A stretch of DNA of 64,000 nt, from the NCBI RefSeq assembly GCF_013307225.1, contig NZ_CP028942.1, positions 558,001-622,000 of the forward strand, in the 5' to 3' direction. The translations under genes were made by a program, and so were the position numbers. This document shows, one piece after another, positions 15,763 to 25,417 of this stretch. The notes under the pieces are model-generated. The model was not told the origin of the DNA and did not search any database. It saw nothing but the letters and a program-made list of their open reading frames with translations. Positions within the stretch are counted from its first letter, which is position 1. Each line of letters opens with the position of its first letter. This DNA comes from Polynucleobacter tropicus. Its GTDB lineage: Bacteria > Pseudomonadota > Gammaproteobacteria > Burkholderiales > Burkholderiaceae.

Positions 15763-17712
15763 TTGAGCGAAGAAGCACAGCCCGGAATACAGGAAAGCGA
15801 AAAGGACGCGGCGGTAGTCAATATTGGCTCTAAGTCGGCGACCTCTGCTGTTCCAGCGTCAGCCCCGCGAGCGGGCAAGGTAAAACTCCCCTCAAAATTA
15901 GGCGAACTCCAAATGCGCTATGAAGCGCTGGGGATGCAACAACGCTTGATTGTTGCTGCCGCCTTATTCCTTTTTATCTCTGCCTTGATTTTTGTGGCTG
16001 TTTCTGGTCGCAGCAAGGATGACTATCGCGTGCTCTTTTCTAGTGTGAATGAGCGTGACGGCGCAGCTATCGTTGCAGCCCTGCAGCAAATGAACGTGCC
16101 CTACAAATTTACCGAGGGTGGCGCAGCGATTTTAGTGCCTGAATCTTCGGTTTACGAGACACGTTTGCGCTTGGCGGGTCAGGGCTTGCCTAAAGCTGGC
16201 AACGTTGGTTTTGAGTTGCTTGAAAACCAAAAGATGGGTACCAGCCAGTTTGTGGAGCAGGTGAACTATCAGCGCGGCCTTGAAGGCGAATTAGCGCGCA
16301 GCATCAGTTCTTTGGCACAAGTTAAATCCGCGCGAGTGATGTTGGCAATTCCAAAGCAAACCGCATTTATGCGTGAGCAAGAAAAACCAACCGCATCGGT
16401 TGTAGTCACCATGCACCCAGGCCGTTTCTTGGATTCCCAACAGGTTGCTGCGATTACCAATTTGGTTGGATCTTCTGTTCCAAACCTGGGTCCAGCAAAC
16501 GTGACGATCGTCGATGCTGAAGGCAGCTTGCTCGCTCCTAATGCCCAGCGTTTGATGGGCTTGGATAGCAATCAACTCAAGTACGTTGCGGAGTTAGAGG
16601 GTGCGCTATCTAAACGTGTTCAAGCAATTTTGGAACCTGTAACTGGCAAAGAAAACGTACGCGCACAAGTCACAGTTGATATGGATTTTGGTGAACTTGA
16701 GCGTACCGAAGAAACCTTTGGTCGCAACTCGCCACCCAATCAATCATCGATTCGTAGTCAGCAATCCAATGAGGCAGCAACACCAAGCTCATCGGCATCT
16801 GGTGTTCCGGGCGCATTGACCAATCAGCCGCCGGGTGGAGGGCAAGCGCCGATTAATGCAGCAGGTGGTGCAGCAGCAAATACAGGACCTCAAAATCTAA
16901 ATGCACCACCATCAAGCTCGAGCTCAAGCGCTAGCAATATCAAGAAAGATTTAACCGTTAACTACGAGTTAGATCGTGCGATTGAGCGTATCAAGTCAGA
17001 AAAAGGTAAGGTTAGAAGGGTTTCTGCTGCAGTGGTAGTGAATTACAAGCAACCTTCCGGCGTCGATAAAGATGGCAAGCCTTTAAAGCCTGTACCGTTT
17101 AACGCTAAAGAATTGGATCAGATTAATAATCTTGCTCGTGATGCTGTGGGTTACACGGAGAAGCGGGGCGATAGCGTGAGTGTTGCCAACATTCCATTTA
17201 AGGTTGAAGTGCCTGATGAGCCGGCGTTCTACAAGCAACCTGGAGTTATCGAGCTCAGTAAAGAATTCTTTAAATTTGCCATCATCTTAGGATCTTTAGG
17301 CATTATGTTCTTCGGAGTTGTGAAGCCATTACTCTTTCCAAAGAAAGTCGACGATGCTATGGAAGAGCAGCGTATTGAAGAAGAGTTTGATGAGAAGATC
17401 AAAGCTGAGATGGCTCAAATGGATCCAAAACTCCGCGAGAAGCGGCGTATGGAAATGGAGTTATTGAAAGAGCGTCAGCGGATTGCTGAAGAAGAAGAGC
17501 GTCAGCGGATTGAAGAAGAGAAAAAACGCATGGATGAGGAGCGTCTTCGCTTGGAGGAAGAGAAAAAGAACGAGTACGAGTCGCTTCTTAAGTACGCTAC
17601 TGATTTCGTGGGCGAAAATCCGAAAGTGGTATCAGGCATCTTTAAGGAATGGCTTGCTGCTGATGCTGAGAAAACCAATACAGCAAATGCTGCTGCCGCT
17701 TCTGCAGGTTGA
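15763..17712 (+). CDS. fliF: Flagellar MS-ring protein FliF
   Basis: MS-ring subunit (649 aa) in the inner membrane, the base on which rod, C-ring and export gate assemble. There are two membrane segments (about 65-85 and 505-525), between them periplasmic YscJ/FliF domains and a Ser/Gly/Pro-rich insert (about 325-395). The cytosolic tail is highly charged and coiled (EEERQRIEEEKKRMDEERL), which is unusually elaborate; its end is predicted to contact FliG. The start is the TTG at 15763, because the nearby ATG at 15755 hits a stop after three codons. First gene of the fliFGHIJ unit. Confidence 0.95.
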   Translation: MSEEAQPGIQESEKDAAVVNIGSKSATSAVPASAPRAGKVKLPSKLGELQMRYEALGMQQRLIVAAALFLFISALIFVAVSGRSKDDYRVLFSSVNERDGAAIVAALQQMNVPYKFTEGGAAILVPESSVYETRLRLAGQGLPKAGNVGFELLENQKMGTSQFVEQVNYQRGLEGELARSISSLAQVKSARVMLAIPKQTAFMREQEKPTASVVVTMHPGRFLDSQQVAAITNLVGSSVPNLGPANVTIVDAEGSLLAPNAQRLMGLDSNQLKYVAELEGALSKRVQAILEPVTGKENVRAQVTVDMDFGELERTEETFGRNSPPNQSSIRSQQSNEAATPSSSASGVPGALTNQPPGGGQAPINAAGGAAANTGPQNLNAPPSSSSSSASNIKKDLTVNYELDRAIERIKSEKGKVRRVSAAVVVNYKQPSGVDKDGKPLKPVPFNAKELDQINNLARDAVGYTEKRGDSVSVANIPFKVEVPDEPAFYKQPGVIELSKEFFKFAIILGSLGIMFFGVVKPLLFPKKVDDAMEEQRIEEEFDEKIKAEMAQMDPKLREKRRMEMELLKERQRIAEEEERQRIEEEKKRMDEERLRLEEEKKNEYESLLKYATDFVGENPKVVSGIFKEWLAADAEKTNTANAAAASAG

Positions 17713-17729
17713 GATAAAGAGTAAACAAT

Positions 17730-18827
17730 ATGGCTGATGAAGAAGTCGAAGCACCGAAAAGCCTCTCGATAGCGGAGGCACTTAAAGAGGGCGTTAAGGG
17801 CGCCACCCAAACAGGCGCTTTAACCTTTGAAGAGCTTGATGGTGCTTCTCGTGCTGCTGTGATTTTGCTCGCTGTTGGTGCGGAGTCAGCAGCAAATGTG
17901 TTGCGTACGATGACGCCGTTTGAAGTGCAAAGACTGTCAGGAAAGATGGCTGTGGTGCGCTCACTCAGTCGTGATTTGGTATTGCAAGTGCTACGCCAGT
18001 TTAAAGATGTCACAGAGAATAACTCTCAAGTAGCGTTTGATACCGACGACTTTATGCAGAACATGCTTACAAAAGCGATGGGTGCAGAAGGCGCATCTGA
18101 TTTGCTTGGTCGTCTCGAATCAACGCTAGATATGTCTGGTATTGAAACGCTCAAGCGGATGGAGCCGGATGTTCTCTATGAGATGATTAAGGGTGAGCAT
18201 CCACAGATTGTTGCAACCGTGATGGTGTTCTTGGAGCCTGGTCAAGCCGCTTCAGTATTGAAGCTCTTCCCAGACGATTTGCGTAACGAACTGATTTTGC
18301 GTATCGCCTTGTTAGAAAAAGTCCAACCTGCTGCTCTGAAAGAATTGAACGAGGTGATGTCGCGTTCTGCTGGTCCAGATGCAGACTTCCGTAGAAGTAC
18401 TGTCGGTGGCGTCGTGCCTACTGCCGAAATTCTGAATATGCTTTCTGGCGGCCTTGATAAGCAAGCGCTCAAAACGATTCATGACTTCAATGCTGAATTG
18501 GCTGATGCTATTCAAGAAAAGATGTTCGTGTTCGAAGACTTCAACGACATCGAAGACCGTTCTTTGCAAACCTTGCTCTTGGAAGTTCCTCAAGAAACCT
18601 TGGTTATGGCTCTCAAGGGCGCAAGTCCAAAGTTACGCGAGAAGCTATTCAAGAATATGGCCAAGCGTGCTGCCGATGGCGTGCGCGAAGATCTCGAGAC
18701 ACGCCCACCAGTCAAGGTGCAAGAAGTCGAAGAGATGCAAAAGGAAGTTATTCGCATCGCACGTACTCTGGCAGAAGAAGGCCGCATGATTATGGAAAGG
18801 GGCAAGTCAGCCGATGCCTTCCTCTGA
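17730..18827 (+). CDS. fliG: Flagellar motor switch protein FliG
   Basis: Rotor protein (365 aa) that connects the MS ring to the C-ring and interacts with the MotA stator. Visible family features: LDGASRAAVILLAVGAESAANVLR near residue 35, the middle-domain EHPQIVATVMVFLEPGQAA, and a C-terminal torque region with charged residues (MFVFEDFNDIEDRSLQTLL, LKGASPKLREKLFKNMAKRA). About 30 extra N-terminal residues compared with the usual 330-340. Its end overlaps fliH by 14 nt. Confidence 0.97.
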   Translation: MADEEVEAPKSLSIAEALKEGVKGATQTGALTFEELDGASRAAVILLAVGAESAANVLRTMTPFEVQRLSGKMAVVRSLSRDLVLQVLRQFKDVTENNSQVAFDTDDFMQNMLTKAMGAEGASDLLGRLESTLDMSGIETLKRMEPDVLYEMIKGEHPQIVATVMVFLEPGQAASVLKLFPDDLRNELILRIALLEKVQPAALKELNEVMSRSAGPDADFRRSTVGGVVPTAEILNMLSGGLDKQALKTIHDFNAELADAIQEKMFVFEDFNDIEDRSLQTLLLEVPQETLVMALKGASPKLREKLFKNMAKRAADGVREDLETRPPVKVQEVEEMQKEVIRIARTLAEEGRMIMERGKSADAFL

Positions 18828-19611
18828 TGAGGACTCTCTGCTGACGAGGTGGGAGCCGCCCTCCTTTGATCCTCCAAAGCCCCCAAAGCCCCCAAAGGCT
18901 CCGCCCGTTCTTTACCCTACGGTTGAAGAAGTTGAGGCTATTCGAGAAAGTGCCTACAAAGAAGCTTACGAATTAGGAAATAACCAAGGCTTTGTGGAAG
19001 GCCGCGATGCTGGGTACAAAGAAGGAAAAGAATCTGGCTACCGCGAAGGTTACGAGCGGGGCTATGCCGATGCGGATAGCGAAACAAAACGTTTGCAAGA
19101 TGCTCTTGGAAAATTGCTAGAAGCGCTAAGGGGAATGCCTGAAGCAATTGCGCAACCTTTGATTGAATTTACCTACGAAACAGCATCGCGATTGGCGGCT
19201 AACGTCTCCATGGAGCGAGCGCCATTTGTTGCGTCCGTTCAAGAGGCGCTCATGCGATTGCCTCGCCCAGGTGAAAATCTGTATCTTCGTCTAAATGCAG
19301 AAGAGGTTGAGACCTGGAAAAAAATTGTGGATGATCCTGGCCTGCCATTTAATTGCACGATATTAGTTGATGCGGATGTAAATCCTGGCCATGCTTATGT
19401 TGAAGTAAGTGGTGCGCGCATTGATGTTGGTCAGCAAGCGCGGATTGCATTGGTGAGAGCTGCTCTTGGATTAGATCGAGATTCAAGCGAGCAAGATTTA
19501 GGTGTGCAGGATTTAAACTCGCAAGAAAATGAAGCAGCCCTTGGGTATCAAGAGATTGAAGATGCTTATCAAGATGACTCTGCTGCGGGCGACGAGGTAA
19601 AACCAGAGTGA
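18814..19611 (+). CDS. fliH: Flagellar export ATPase regulator FliH
   Basis: FliH (265 aa) binds FliI and links it to the C-ring. The N-terminus is proline-rich (PSFDPPKPPKPPKAPP). It is followed by the GxxxG-type helical repeat typical of FliH (NNQGFVEGRDAGYKEGKESGYREGYERGY, about 50-80) and a conserved C-terminal domain with VNPGHAYVEVSGARIDVG. The C-terminal 40 residues are acidic. It overlaps fliG by 14 nt and fliI by 4 nt. Confidence 0.93.
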   Translation: MPSSDEDSLLTRWEPPSFDPPKPPKPPKAPPVLYPTVEEVEAIRESAYKEAYELGNNQGFVEGRDAGYKEGKESGYREGYERGYADADSETKRLQDALGKLLEALRGMPEAIAQPLIEFTYETASRLAANVSMERAPFVASVQEALMRLPRPGENLYLRLNAEEVETWKKIVDDPGLPFNCTILVDADVNPGHAYVEVSGARIDVGQQARIALVRAALGLDRDSSEQDLGVQDLNSQENEAALGYQEIEDAYQDDSAAGDEVKPE

Positions 19612-20996
19612 GTCATTTGCAGCCGGCTGAATTAGCAAATCAGTTAGAGATGCGCAAACAGCATTTGCTTGAAACGCCACTATCGATTCGCGAAGGAAAG
19701 TTAAAGCGAGTCTCTGGCATCGTGCTTGAGGTAGAAGGTTTGCCAATGAGCATTGGCGCTGGTGCCACCATACTCTCTGAGCTGGGTGGCAAAACTTATG
19801 ATGCTGAGTGCATTGGCTTTAATGGCGCAATTACTTATCTAATGCCAATTGATGCGATGGATGGTATCTCTCCAGGTGCGCTCGTTTACCCAACCAATAC
19901 TCCATTTAATTCTGGAAGTGGTTACACCTCAAATAGCATTGGTGATCCGCTTCCCATTGGTGAAGATTTATTGGGTAGAGTGGTTGATGGTCTTGGGCGT
20001 CCAATCGATGGCAAAGGTTATGGTGAAAAACAACTTACACCTTATATTCAGAGAACATTAAATCCATTAGACAGAACTCCGATTCATGAGCCTTTGGATG
20101 TTGGTATTCAAGCGGTCAATGGTTTATTAACAGTTGGTCGTGGTCAGCGTGTTGGAATCTTTGCTGGCTCTGGCGTTGGCAAGAGTGTTCTTCTGGGAAT
20201 GCTGGCGCGTAATTGTGTTGCTGATGTGATCGTCATCGGTCTAGTGGGTGAGCGTGGTCGCGAAGTAAGAGAATTTTGTGAAGATACTTTAGGCCCAGAA
20301 TCTTTCAAGAGGGCGGTTGTCGTAGCAGCCCCAGCAGATGCTTCGCCGCTTGCTAGATCCAAAGGTGCTTCGTATGCGACTGACGTAGCAATTTGGTTTC
20401 GTGATCAAGGTAAGCATGTGGTGTTAATTGTGGATTCATTAACGCGATACGCCATGTCTTTGAGGGAAATTGGTTTGAGCTTAGGTGAGGCGCCCGTTGC
20501 TCGCGGTTATCCACCAAGCGTTTTCGCCAGAATGCCTGAGCTTGTCGAGCGCGTTGGTAATGGCGCCAATCCTAATGGATCGATTACAGCGTTCTATACG
20601 GTGCTTTTAGAAGGTGATGACACAAATGATCCAGTGGCCGATACCGCTCGAGGTATTTTGGATGGCCACTTTTTCCTTTCTAGAGAATTGGCTGATAGCG
20701 GCCACTACCCAGCGATTGACGTAGAGAAGTCGATTTCTCGTGTCATGCCAAAAGTAGTTTCAAAAGAGCATTTATTGTCGGCGCGTCGCTTAAAGCAGTT
20801 ATATAGTCGCTATATGCGTGGTAGGGATCTGGTTTCTATGGGCGCTTATATTGCTGGCACGGATCCAGACTTGGATGCGGCCTTAGCCGCCTGGCCAAAA
20901 ATTCAGGCCTTTTTGCAGCAAGATGCGGAAGTGACGATTCCCATTGATCAGACCGAAAGGTTATTGTTTGAGATCGCGCCTCCAATAACCCAGTAA
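19608..20996 (+). CDS. fliI: Flagellum-specific export ATPase FliI
   Basis: AAA+-type rotary-like ATPase (462 aa) of the flagellar export system. Walker A GSGVGKS spans 187-193. Walker B is VVLIVDSLTRYAMS. Other F1-beta-like signatures are GERGREVREF and ADSGHYPAIDVEKSISRVMP. The start is GTG at 19608, overlapping the fliH stop. Confidence 0.97.
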   Translation: MSHLQPAELANQLEMRKQHLLETPLSIREGKLKRVSGIVLEVEGLPMSIGAGATILSELGGKTYDAECIGFNGAITYLMPIDAMDGISPGALVYPTNTPFNSGSGYTSNSIGDPLPIGEDLLGRVVDGLGRPIDGKGYGEKQLTPYIQRTLNPLDRTPIHEPLDVGIQAVNGLLTVGRGQRVGIFAGSGVGKSVLLGMLARNCVADVIVIGLVGERGREVREFCEDTLGPESFKRAVVVAAPADASPLARSKGASYATDVAIWFRDQGKHVVLIVDSLTRYAMSLREIGLSLGEAPVARGYPPSVFARMPELVERVGNGANPNGSITAFYTVLLEGDDTNDPVADTARGILDGHFFLSRELADSGHYPAIDVEKSISRVMPKVVSKEHLLSARRLKQLYSRYMRGRDLVSMGAYIAGTDPDLDAALAAWPKIQAFLQQDAEVTIPIDQTERLLFEIAPPITQ

Positions 20997-21022
20997 TTTA
21001 ATGACACGGTGATTTCACTCAA

Positions 21023-21469
21023 ATGTCTGCCATCGAGCTTTTACTCCGCTTAGCAAAAATCCGTGAGGATCAAGCTATGGCCAGAGCCAAAAGGGCTGCT
21101 GGGCAAGTAAATCAGACAAAAGCCTTTAAAAATCAAGTTCTTGAGTATGCAAAGGAGTATGAAGGTCAAGTGCTCGCCGCCTCCACTCAGAGCATGCCGA
21201 TCTCTTTTATTCAGGATGCTAACGCATTTAGGGAAAAGTTGATACAAAGCTCAGTTGAGATGGATGGGCAAATTCAAGGGCTATCTAGAGCCTCTGAAGA
21301 GACTCTGATGACTGCTACCCAGGCCAGAATGCGCACCCGCGGACTAACAAAATTGGTCGAGAAAAAACGGCATGAAGCCAGGCAGAAGAAGGCTAAGGCG
21401 GAGATGAACCAGTTTGAAGATAACTACGCTGCAAGACTGAATGTGAATTCTGGCACGAAAGATGCATAG
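21023..21469 (+). CDS. fliJ: Flagellar export protein FliJ
   Basis: FliJ (148 aa) is a coiled-coil stalk of the export ATPase complex. Nearly the entire protein is charged helix (MARAKRAAGQVNQTKAFKNQ, VEKKRHEARQKKAKAEMNQFEDNYAAR), as expected. Position between fliI and fliK confirms it. Its last codons contain a strong sigma-54 promoter match directed at fliK. Confidence 0.9.
   Translation: MSAIELLLRLAKIREDQAMARAKRAAGQVNQTKAFKNQVLEYAKEYEGQVLAASTQSMPISFIQDANAFREKLIQSSVEMDGQIQGLSRASEETLMTATQARMRTRGLTKLVEKKRHEARQKKAKAEMNQFEDNYAARLNVNSGTKDA
21451..21466 (+). promoter_or_regulatory. Sigma-54 promoter at the end of fliJ, toward fliK
   Basis: TGGCACGAAAGATGCA matches TGGCACGNNNNTTGCW at 11 of 12 defined positions with exact GG-N10-GC spacing. 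The predicted start near 21477 lies between the fliJ stop and the fliK ribosome site GGAGAGG. A copy of the recurring palindrome lies about 245 bp downstream inside fliK. Confidence 0.65.
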
Positions 21470-21495
21470 TAAGAAGTGTTCCTTTTGGAGAGGCT

Positions 21496-23094
21496 ATGCC
21501 AACAGTAAGTCAAATTCGGATGCAAGCAGCAGCTAATAGCGTAAATAACGCTATGGCTAAGCCCGGCTCTACGCCTGGCAGCTCTGCTACGCCTGGTGGC
21601 TTCGAGGCTTTCTTGGCGGCCTTAGATCAAAGTCAAATGGCGCGCCTTAGTGCTAGAGGTGATTCTGATCGTTTGGCCAATCAAAGTGCATTACCAGGGG
21701 TGCTAAAGGGGCAAAATTTGCCTACTTTAGGTCAAAACGCCTCTGACCCTGCAAAAAATTCCGATCCATTACAGCTTTTAATGGCTCAACTAGCTGCTCA
21801 AAGCTTAGCGGCTCAGAATGCGGTAATACAAGCATCTAATGCGACAAACCAAGTGTCGCTTAGTGGAGCATCGAATCAGTCCATGAGTGTCGAGGCATTG
21901 ATGGCTAGTCTGGGCGCGCAATCAAATGGTTCAAGTATGGACTTAATGTCCTTGATGGGTCAAATGGGTCAGCAAATCGACGCTAAACAAGCGGCTCTTA
22001 TTAGTCAGGCCTTAACCAAGGCAATGAAAGCTAGCGGGCAAACACCAGATGCGATGATGCAAAGTCAGGTAGCTGCTTTGTTGCAGTCTTTGCAAGGTGG
22101 CGGCGCTCAGAACGGTCAAACTCAAGCAAATAGCCAAACGCCAGCTCAGATTGCGAGCGCGATTCAAGCATTTGCTCAGAAAAACGGCATTAGCCTTCCG
22201 CCTGAACTTCAGACGCAATTAACGAACCTTATTAGTCAGGGTAATGACCAGTCGTCCGGTATTAAGTTGCTTGGGGTCCAGACCGATGCCACGCTTCAGG
22301 CTGGAACAGTTGATCCCACGAAAGCAACAACAATCCAGAACTTAACCGAGGGCAAGCAAGTTCAGGTTATGACTACTGCCGTCGATAAATTACCAAAGGG
22401 CAAGGCTATAGATGGTCCTCTTGCCTTTAATGCGGTTGGTGATAAGAATTACGGAGCAAAGCCAGGTTCATTGATTGACGAAGCTGTATCGGCTATGACG
22501 AAAGATCAAGGCGAGGCCGCTGAGTCTGGTCAGGTAGACAAGTTGACTACTCAAAACCCTAAAGATCAGCCCGATCTAAATGCGTTATCAGCTAATAGCA
22601 ATAGTGGCCTTGCAAGGATTGACGGTCATTCGGCTGCAGCCCAAAAGATGGAGTTAAAAGCCTCCGAAGTTTCCTTGGCTTCAGGCCCATTGCATTCTGA
22701 AGTTATGAGCGCTGCTAAATCCGGTGGCGGCAGAATTATGCTGGAGCTAACTCCTCCTGAGCAAGGCACTATCCGAATTGATTTGCGCATCAATTCCGCT
22801 GGGCAAGCCCATTTAATTGTTGAGGGTGCTAGTGACGCAACTAAGTCCCGTTTAGATCAAGGTGGCCAAAACCTGAAGAATGAGTTTGCCCAAATGGGGC
22901 TTAACTTATCTCTAGATTTAAGACAGGGCAGTCAGTCTCAGCAAATGCGTGATCAAGCCTCTTTTGGCGGACGTCAGCCAGGCTACAACATCGTTTCTTC
23001 AAATAATCAAGGCTTAAGCCCTTCAATCTCAGTCAATTCTATCGGTTCAGGTGATAATAGGGGTAATAGCGGTGCAGTTCACCTGTATGCTTGA
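21496..23094 (+). CDS. fliK: Flagellar hook-length control protein FliK
   Basis: FliK (532 aa) measures hook length and triggers the export specificity switch with FlhB. The long N-terminal part is Gln/Ser/Ala-rich and disordered (ruler region). The C-terminal domain (about 400-490) has GGGRIMLELTPPEQGTIRIDLRINSAGQAHLIVEGASDATKSRLDQ, the FliK_C signature. A GGAGAGG ribosome site precedes the ATG. Confidence 0.92.
   Translation: MPTVSQIRMQAAANSVNNAMAKPGSTPGSSATPGGFEAFLAALDQSQMARLSARGDSDRLANQSALPGVLKGQNLPTLGQNASDPAKNSDPLQLLMAQLAAQSLAAQNAVIQASNATNQVSLSGASNQSMSVEALMASLGAQSNGSSMDLMSLMGQMGQQIDAKQAALISQALTKAMKASGQTPDAMMQSQVAALLQSLQGGGAQNGQTQANSQTPAQIASAIQAFAQKNGISLPPELQTQLTNLISQGNDQSSGIKLLGVQTDATLQAGTVDPTKATTIQNLTEGKQVQVMTTAVDKLPKGKAIDGPLAFNAVGDKNYGAKPGSLIDEAVSAMTKDQGEAAESGQVDKLTTQNPKDQPDLNALSANSNSGLARIDGHSAAAQKMELKASEVSLASGPLHSEVMSAAKSGGGRIMLELTPPEQGTIRIDLRINSAGQAHLIVEGASDATKSRLDQGGQNLKNEFAQMGLNLSLDLRQGSQSQQMRDQASFGGRQPGYNIVSSNNQGLSPSISVNSIGSGDNRGNSGAVHLYA
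21709..21723. promoter_or_regulatory. Palindrome GGGCAAAATTTGCCT inside fliK
   Basis: Perfect GGCAAAATTTGCC core. It is the fourth copy of the recurring site, located in coding sequence about 245 bp downstream of the sigma-54 promoter at 21451. Activators of this class can act from sites downstream of the start (known for Caulobacter FlbD and Vibrio FlrC), so the position is compatible with function. Confidence 0.5.
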
Positions 23095-23119
23095 TACTAT
23101 TGAGTAAAGAGGATTAGTA

Positions 23120-23872
23120 ATGGCTGATGAAGAGCGCGTTGAACCTACCTTAGATCCAAACGCAGCTGCCCCACAGGCAGCTGTTGCTGCTCCTGCGGGT
23201 GGTCATGATTCTGATGAAGAAGCACCAAAGCCAAAAGGCAAAGGCAAGCTGCTAATCATTATTGCTTTGGTAGTTTTGATAGCTGGTGGTGTTGGTGGCT
23301 ATATGTATATGAAGCATTCTGCCGAGGAAAAGCATCGCCTCGAAGAAGAAGCCAAGCGCCCAGAAAATATTCTTAAAAAACAATTGATGGAGCGCAAAGA
23401 AAATGCGCCTCCTATCTATATTCCTTTGGAAGAAATGGTGGTGAACTTGCCTGGTCGTGGTGGCGAGCACTATTTACAAACCAAAATTGTTTTACGCACT
23501 AATGATTCTTCAACTGAAGGCAAGATTAAGAATTTCATGCCTGTGATTCGCGATAAGATCATTACCGTTTTATCTTCACGGCAAATGCAAGAATTGGCAA
23601 CGGTTGAGGGTAAAGTGATGATGGCCCGCGAAATCGCCTTGGTGATTAACTCTATTATTGCGCCACAACTGACTGCTATTTATGTGTTGCAGCAGCAACC
23701 AGGCACAGCCGATATGCAAAATCTAGAGCGTATTGGTGCCGTACCAAAAGAAACTTCATCGGGTCAAAAGATTACCGGTGAAGCGGCTAGAGCGGCAGCA
23801 GAATTTTGGAATGTGACTGAAATGGATTTGCCAGTGCAGGCAGTGTTGTTTAGTTCTTTTGTGATGCAGTAA
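23120..23872 (+). CDS. fliL: Flagellar basal-body protein FliL
   Basis: FliL (250 aa) is a single-pass inner membrane protein surrounding the stator. A charged, Ala/Pro-rich cytosolic N-terminus is followed by one membrane segment (about 46-66, LLIIIALVVLIAGGVGGYMYM) and a periplasmic domain with YIPLEEMVVNLPGRGGEHYLQTKIVLR. It is longer than the usual 150-180 residues because of an insert near 195-225 (QQQPGTADMQNLERIG). The C-terminus VLFSSFVMQ matches the family. Confidence 0.9.
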   Translation: MADEERVEPTLDPNAAAPQAAVAAPAGGHDSDEEAPKPKGKGKLLIIIALVVLIAGGVGGYMYMKHSAEEKHRLEEEAKRPENILKKQLMERKENAPPIYIPLEEMVVNLPGRGGEHYLQTKIVLRTNDSSTEGKIKNFMPVIRDKIITVLSSRQMQELATVEGKVMMAREIALVINSIIAPQLTAIYVLQQQPGTADMQNLERIGAVPKETSSGQKITGEAARAAAEFWNVTEMDLPVQAVLFSSFVMQ

Positions 23873-23904
23873 TCAACCACTTTAGAAAGTCCATTTAGGA
23901 AATC

Positions 23905-25008
23905 ATGGCGGCAGAGGAAATAAATGTCGAGATGAATATTGACGCTGAAGATCAGCGTGCAATGTTTGACAAATCGAAAATTATTGCTCGGCGCCGCATG
24001 CCGACTTTGGAGCTTATTCATGAGCGCTTTAGTCGTGCGGTTCGCTTAACACTCTTTAATATGATTCGTGCGCCGATTGAGGTGCAAATGCATCTTCCGA
24101 TTGTGAAGAGCTATCAAAAATTCGTAGATGAATTCCCAGAGCGTACCAACATTAATATTGTTGGTATTCGTCCATTGAGGGGTGTGGGTTGCTGGATTGT
24201 TGATCCAGGTGTTGTGTACATCGCAATTGACAATATGTTTGGCGGGGAAGGGCGTTTGGCTCCACGCTTAAACTTGCGTGAATATACCGCTACAGAGTTA
24301 CGCATTATTCGCCGTCTAGTTGATGCTTTTTTGAATGAATATGAAAAAGCATGGAAGTCTGTTTATGAAATTAAGTTTGACTTCATGCGTCAAGAAACCA
24401 ACTTTGGTTTTGCAAAAATCACCTCTCCTGGTGAGATGGTGTTGCATTCTAAATTCACGATTGAGATTAACGGTCGCCCAGGTGATATCGATTTATGTAT
24501 TCCATTTTGGGTACTAGAGCCTGTTAAGAGTATTTTGTATAACAATATGCAAGGTTTTGCGACTGAGCCAGACCAGCATTGGACCGACCTTCTTAATGAT
24601 CAGGTTCACGAAGCCCCTGTTACTGCTGTGGCGGTTCTTGCGCGCAAGCAAATGCTTTTGCGGGAAGTAACCTCTCTATCTGTGGGCGATATTATTCCGA
24701 TTGAAATTAATGATCCGGTTACTGTCTATGTAGACGGTTTGCCAGTGATCAAGGGGCAATATGGCACCAAAGACGGACGGTACTCTGTAAAAGTGGGAAC
24801 CATACAGCACCCTGCGGAGTTCTTAAAGAGCCCATTAGAAAGTGCCCGCCTAGGGCCAAGCATGATGCGTAGCGCTGAAAAGGGCGAGCTTTATGAGCAG
24901 TTACCTGAAGGCAGTCAAAGCCACCCAGAAAATTTAGGCTCTATGCCTGCTGGAGATACAATTAGTACCATAGCTGATGGCCTAATGCCAGATGGCCCTA
25001 ACGCATAA
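23905..25008 (+). CDS. fliM: Flagellar motor switch protein FliM
   Basis: C-ring protein (367 aa) that binds phosphorylated CheY and FliG. The conserved middle domain has TLELIHERFSRAVRLTLFNMIRAPIEV, a GG-containing loop (NMFGGEGRLAPRL) and the SpoA-like C-terminal domain (VGDIIPIEINDPVTVYVDGLPVIKGQYGTKDGRYSVKV). The N-terminal CheY-binding segment is short and poorly recognisable (MAAEEINVEMNI). The C-terminal 50 residues are low complexity. Confidence 0.96.
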   Translation: MAAEEINVEMNIDAEDQRAMFDKSKIIARRRMPTLELIHERFSRAVRLTLFNMIRAPIEVQMHLPIVKSYQKFVDEFPERTNINIVGIRPLRGVGCWIVDPGVVYIAIDNMFGGEGRLAPRLNLREYTATELRIIRRLVDAFLNEYEKAWKSVYEIKFDFMRQETNFGFAKITSPGEMVLHSKFTIEINGRPGDIDLCIPFWVLEPVKSILYNNMQGFATEPDQHWTDLLNDQVHEAPVTAVAVLARKQMLLREVTSLSVGDIIPIEINDPVTVYVDGLPVIKGQYGTKDGRYSVKVGTIQHPAEFLKSPLESARLGPSMMRSAEKGELYEQLPEGSQSHPENLGSMPAGDTISTIADGLMPDGPNA

Positions 25009-25034
25009 AGAAGGCGAAGAATAAGAGGATTACG

Positions 25035-25412
25035 ATGGCTGAAAATGACAATGATTTAGCGAAATCGCTTACCAGCACTGACGTATCCGGATCATTACGT
25101 AAAGCCACCTTTAATAATTTAGAAGATGGCGCTAGAGCGGGTGCTGATTTCAACGAAATTGACTTGGTGATGGATGTTCCGGTTCAGGTCACAGTTGAAC
25201 TTGGTCGCGCCAAAATGCAAATCCGTAACTTGCTCAATCTCACTTACGGTTCAGTTATCGAGCTCGACATCTTGGCGGGTGAACCACTAGAGGTTGTGGT
25301 CAATGGTTGTTTGGTAGCTCAGGGTGAGGTGGTCATTGTCAACGATCGCTACGGTATTCGTTTGACCGATATCGTTACACCTGCTGAACGACTTCGCAAA
25401 ATCAACCGCTAA
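25035..25412 (+). CDS. fliN: Flagellar motor switch protein FliN
   Basis: C-ring base protein (125 aa). The SpoA domain is clear: LVMDVPVQVTVELGRAKMQIRNLLNLTYGSVIELDILAGEPLEVVVNGCLVAQGEVVIVNDRYGIRLTDIVTPAERL. It lies directly after fliM and 5 bp before fliO. Confidence 0.97.
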   Translation: MAENDNDLAKSLTSTDVSGSLRKATFNNLEDGARAGADFNEIDLVMDVPVQVTVELGRAKMQIRNLLNLTYGSVIELDILAGEPLEVVVNGCLVAQGEVVIVNDRYGIRLTDIVTPAERLRKINR

Positions 25413-25417
25413 TCGGC

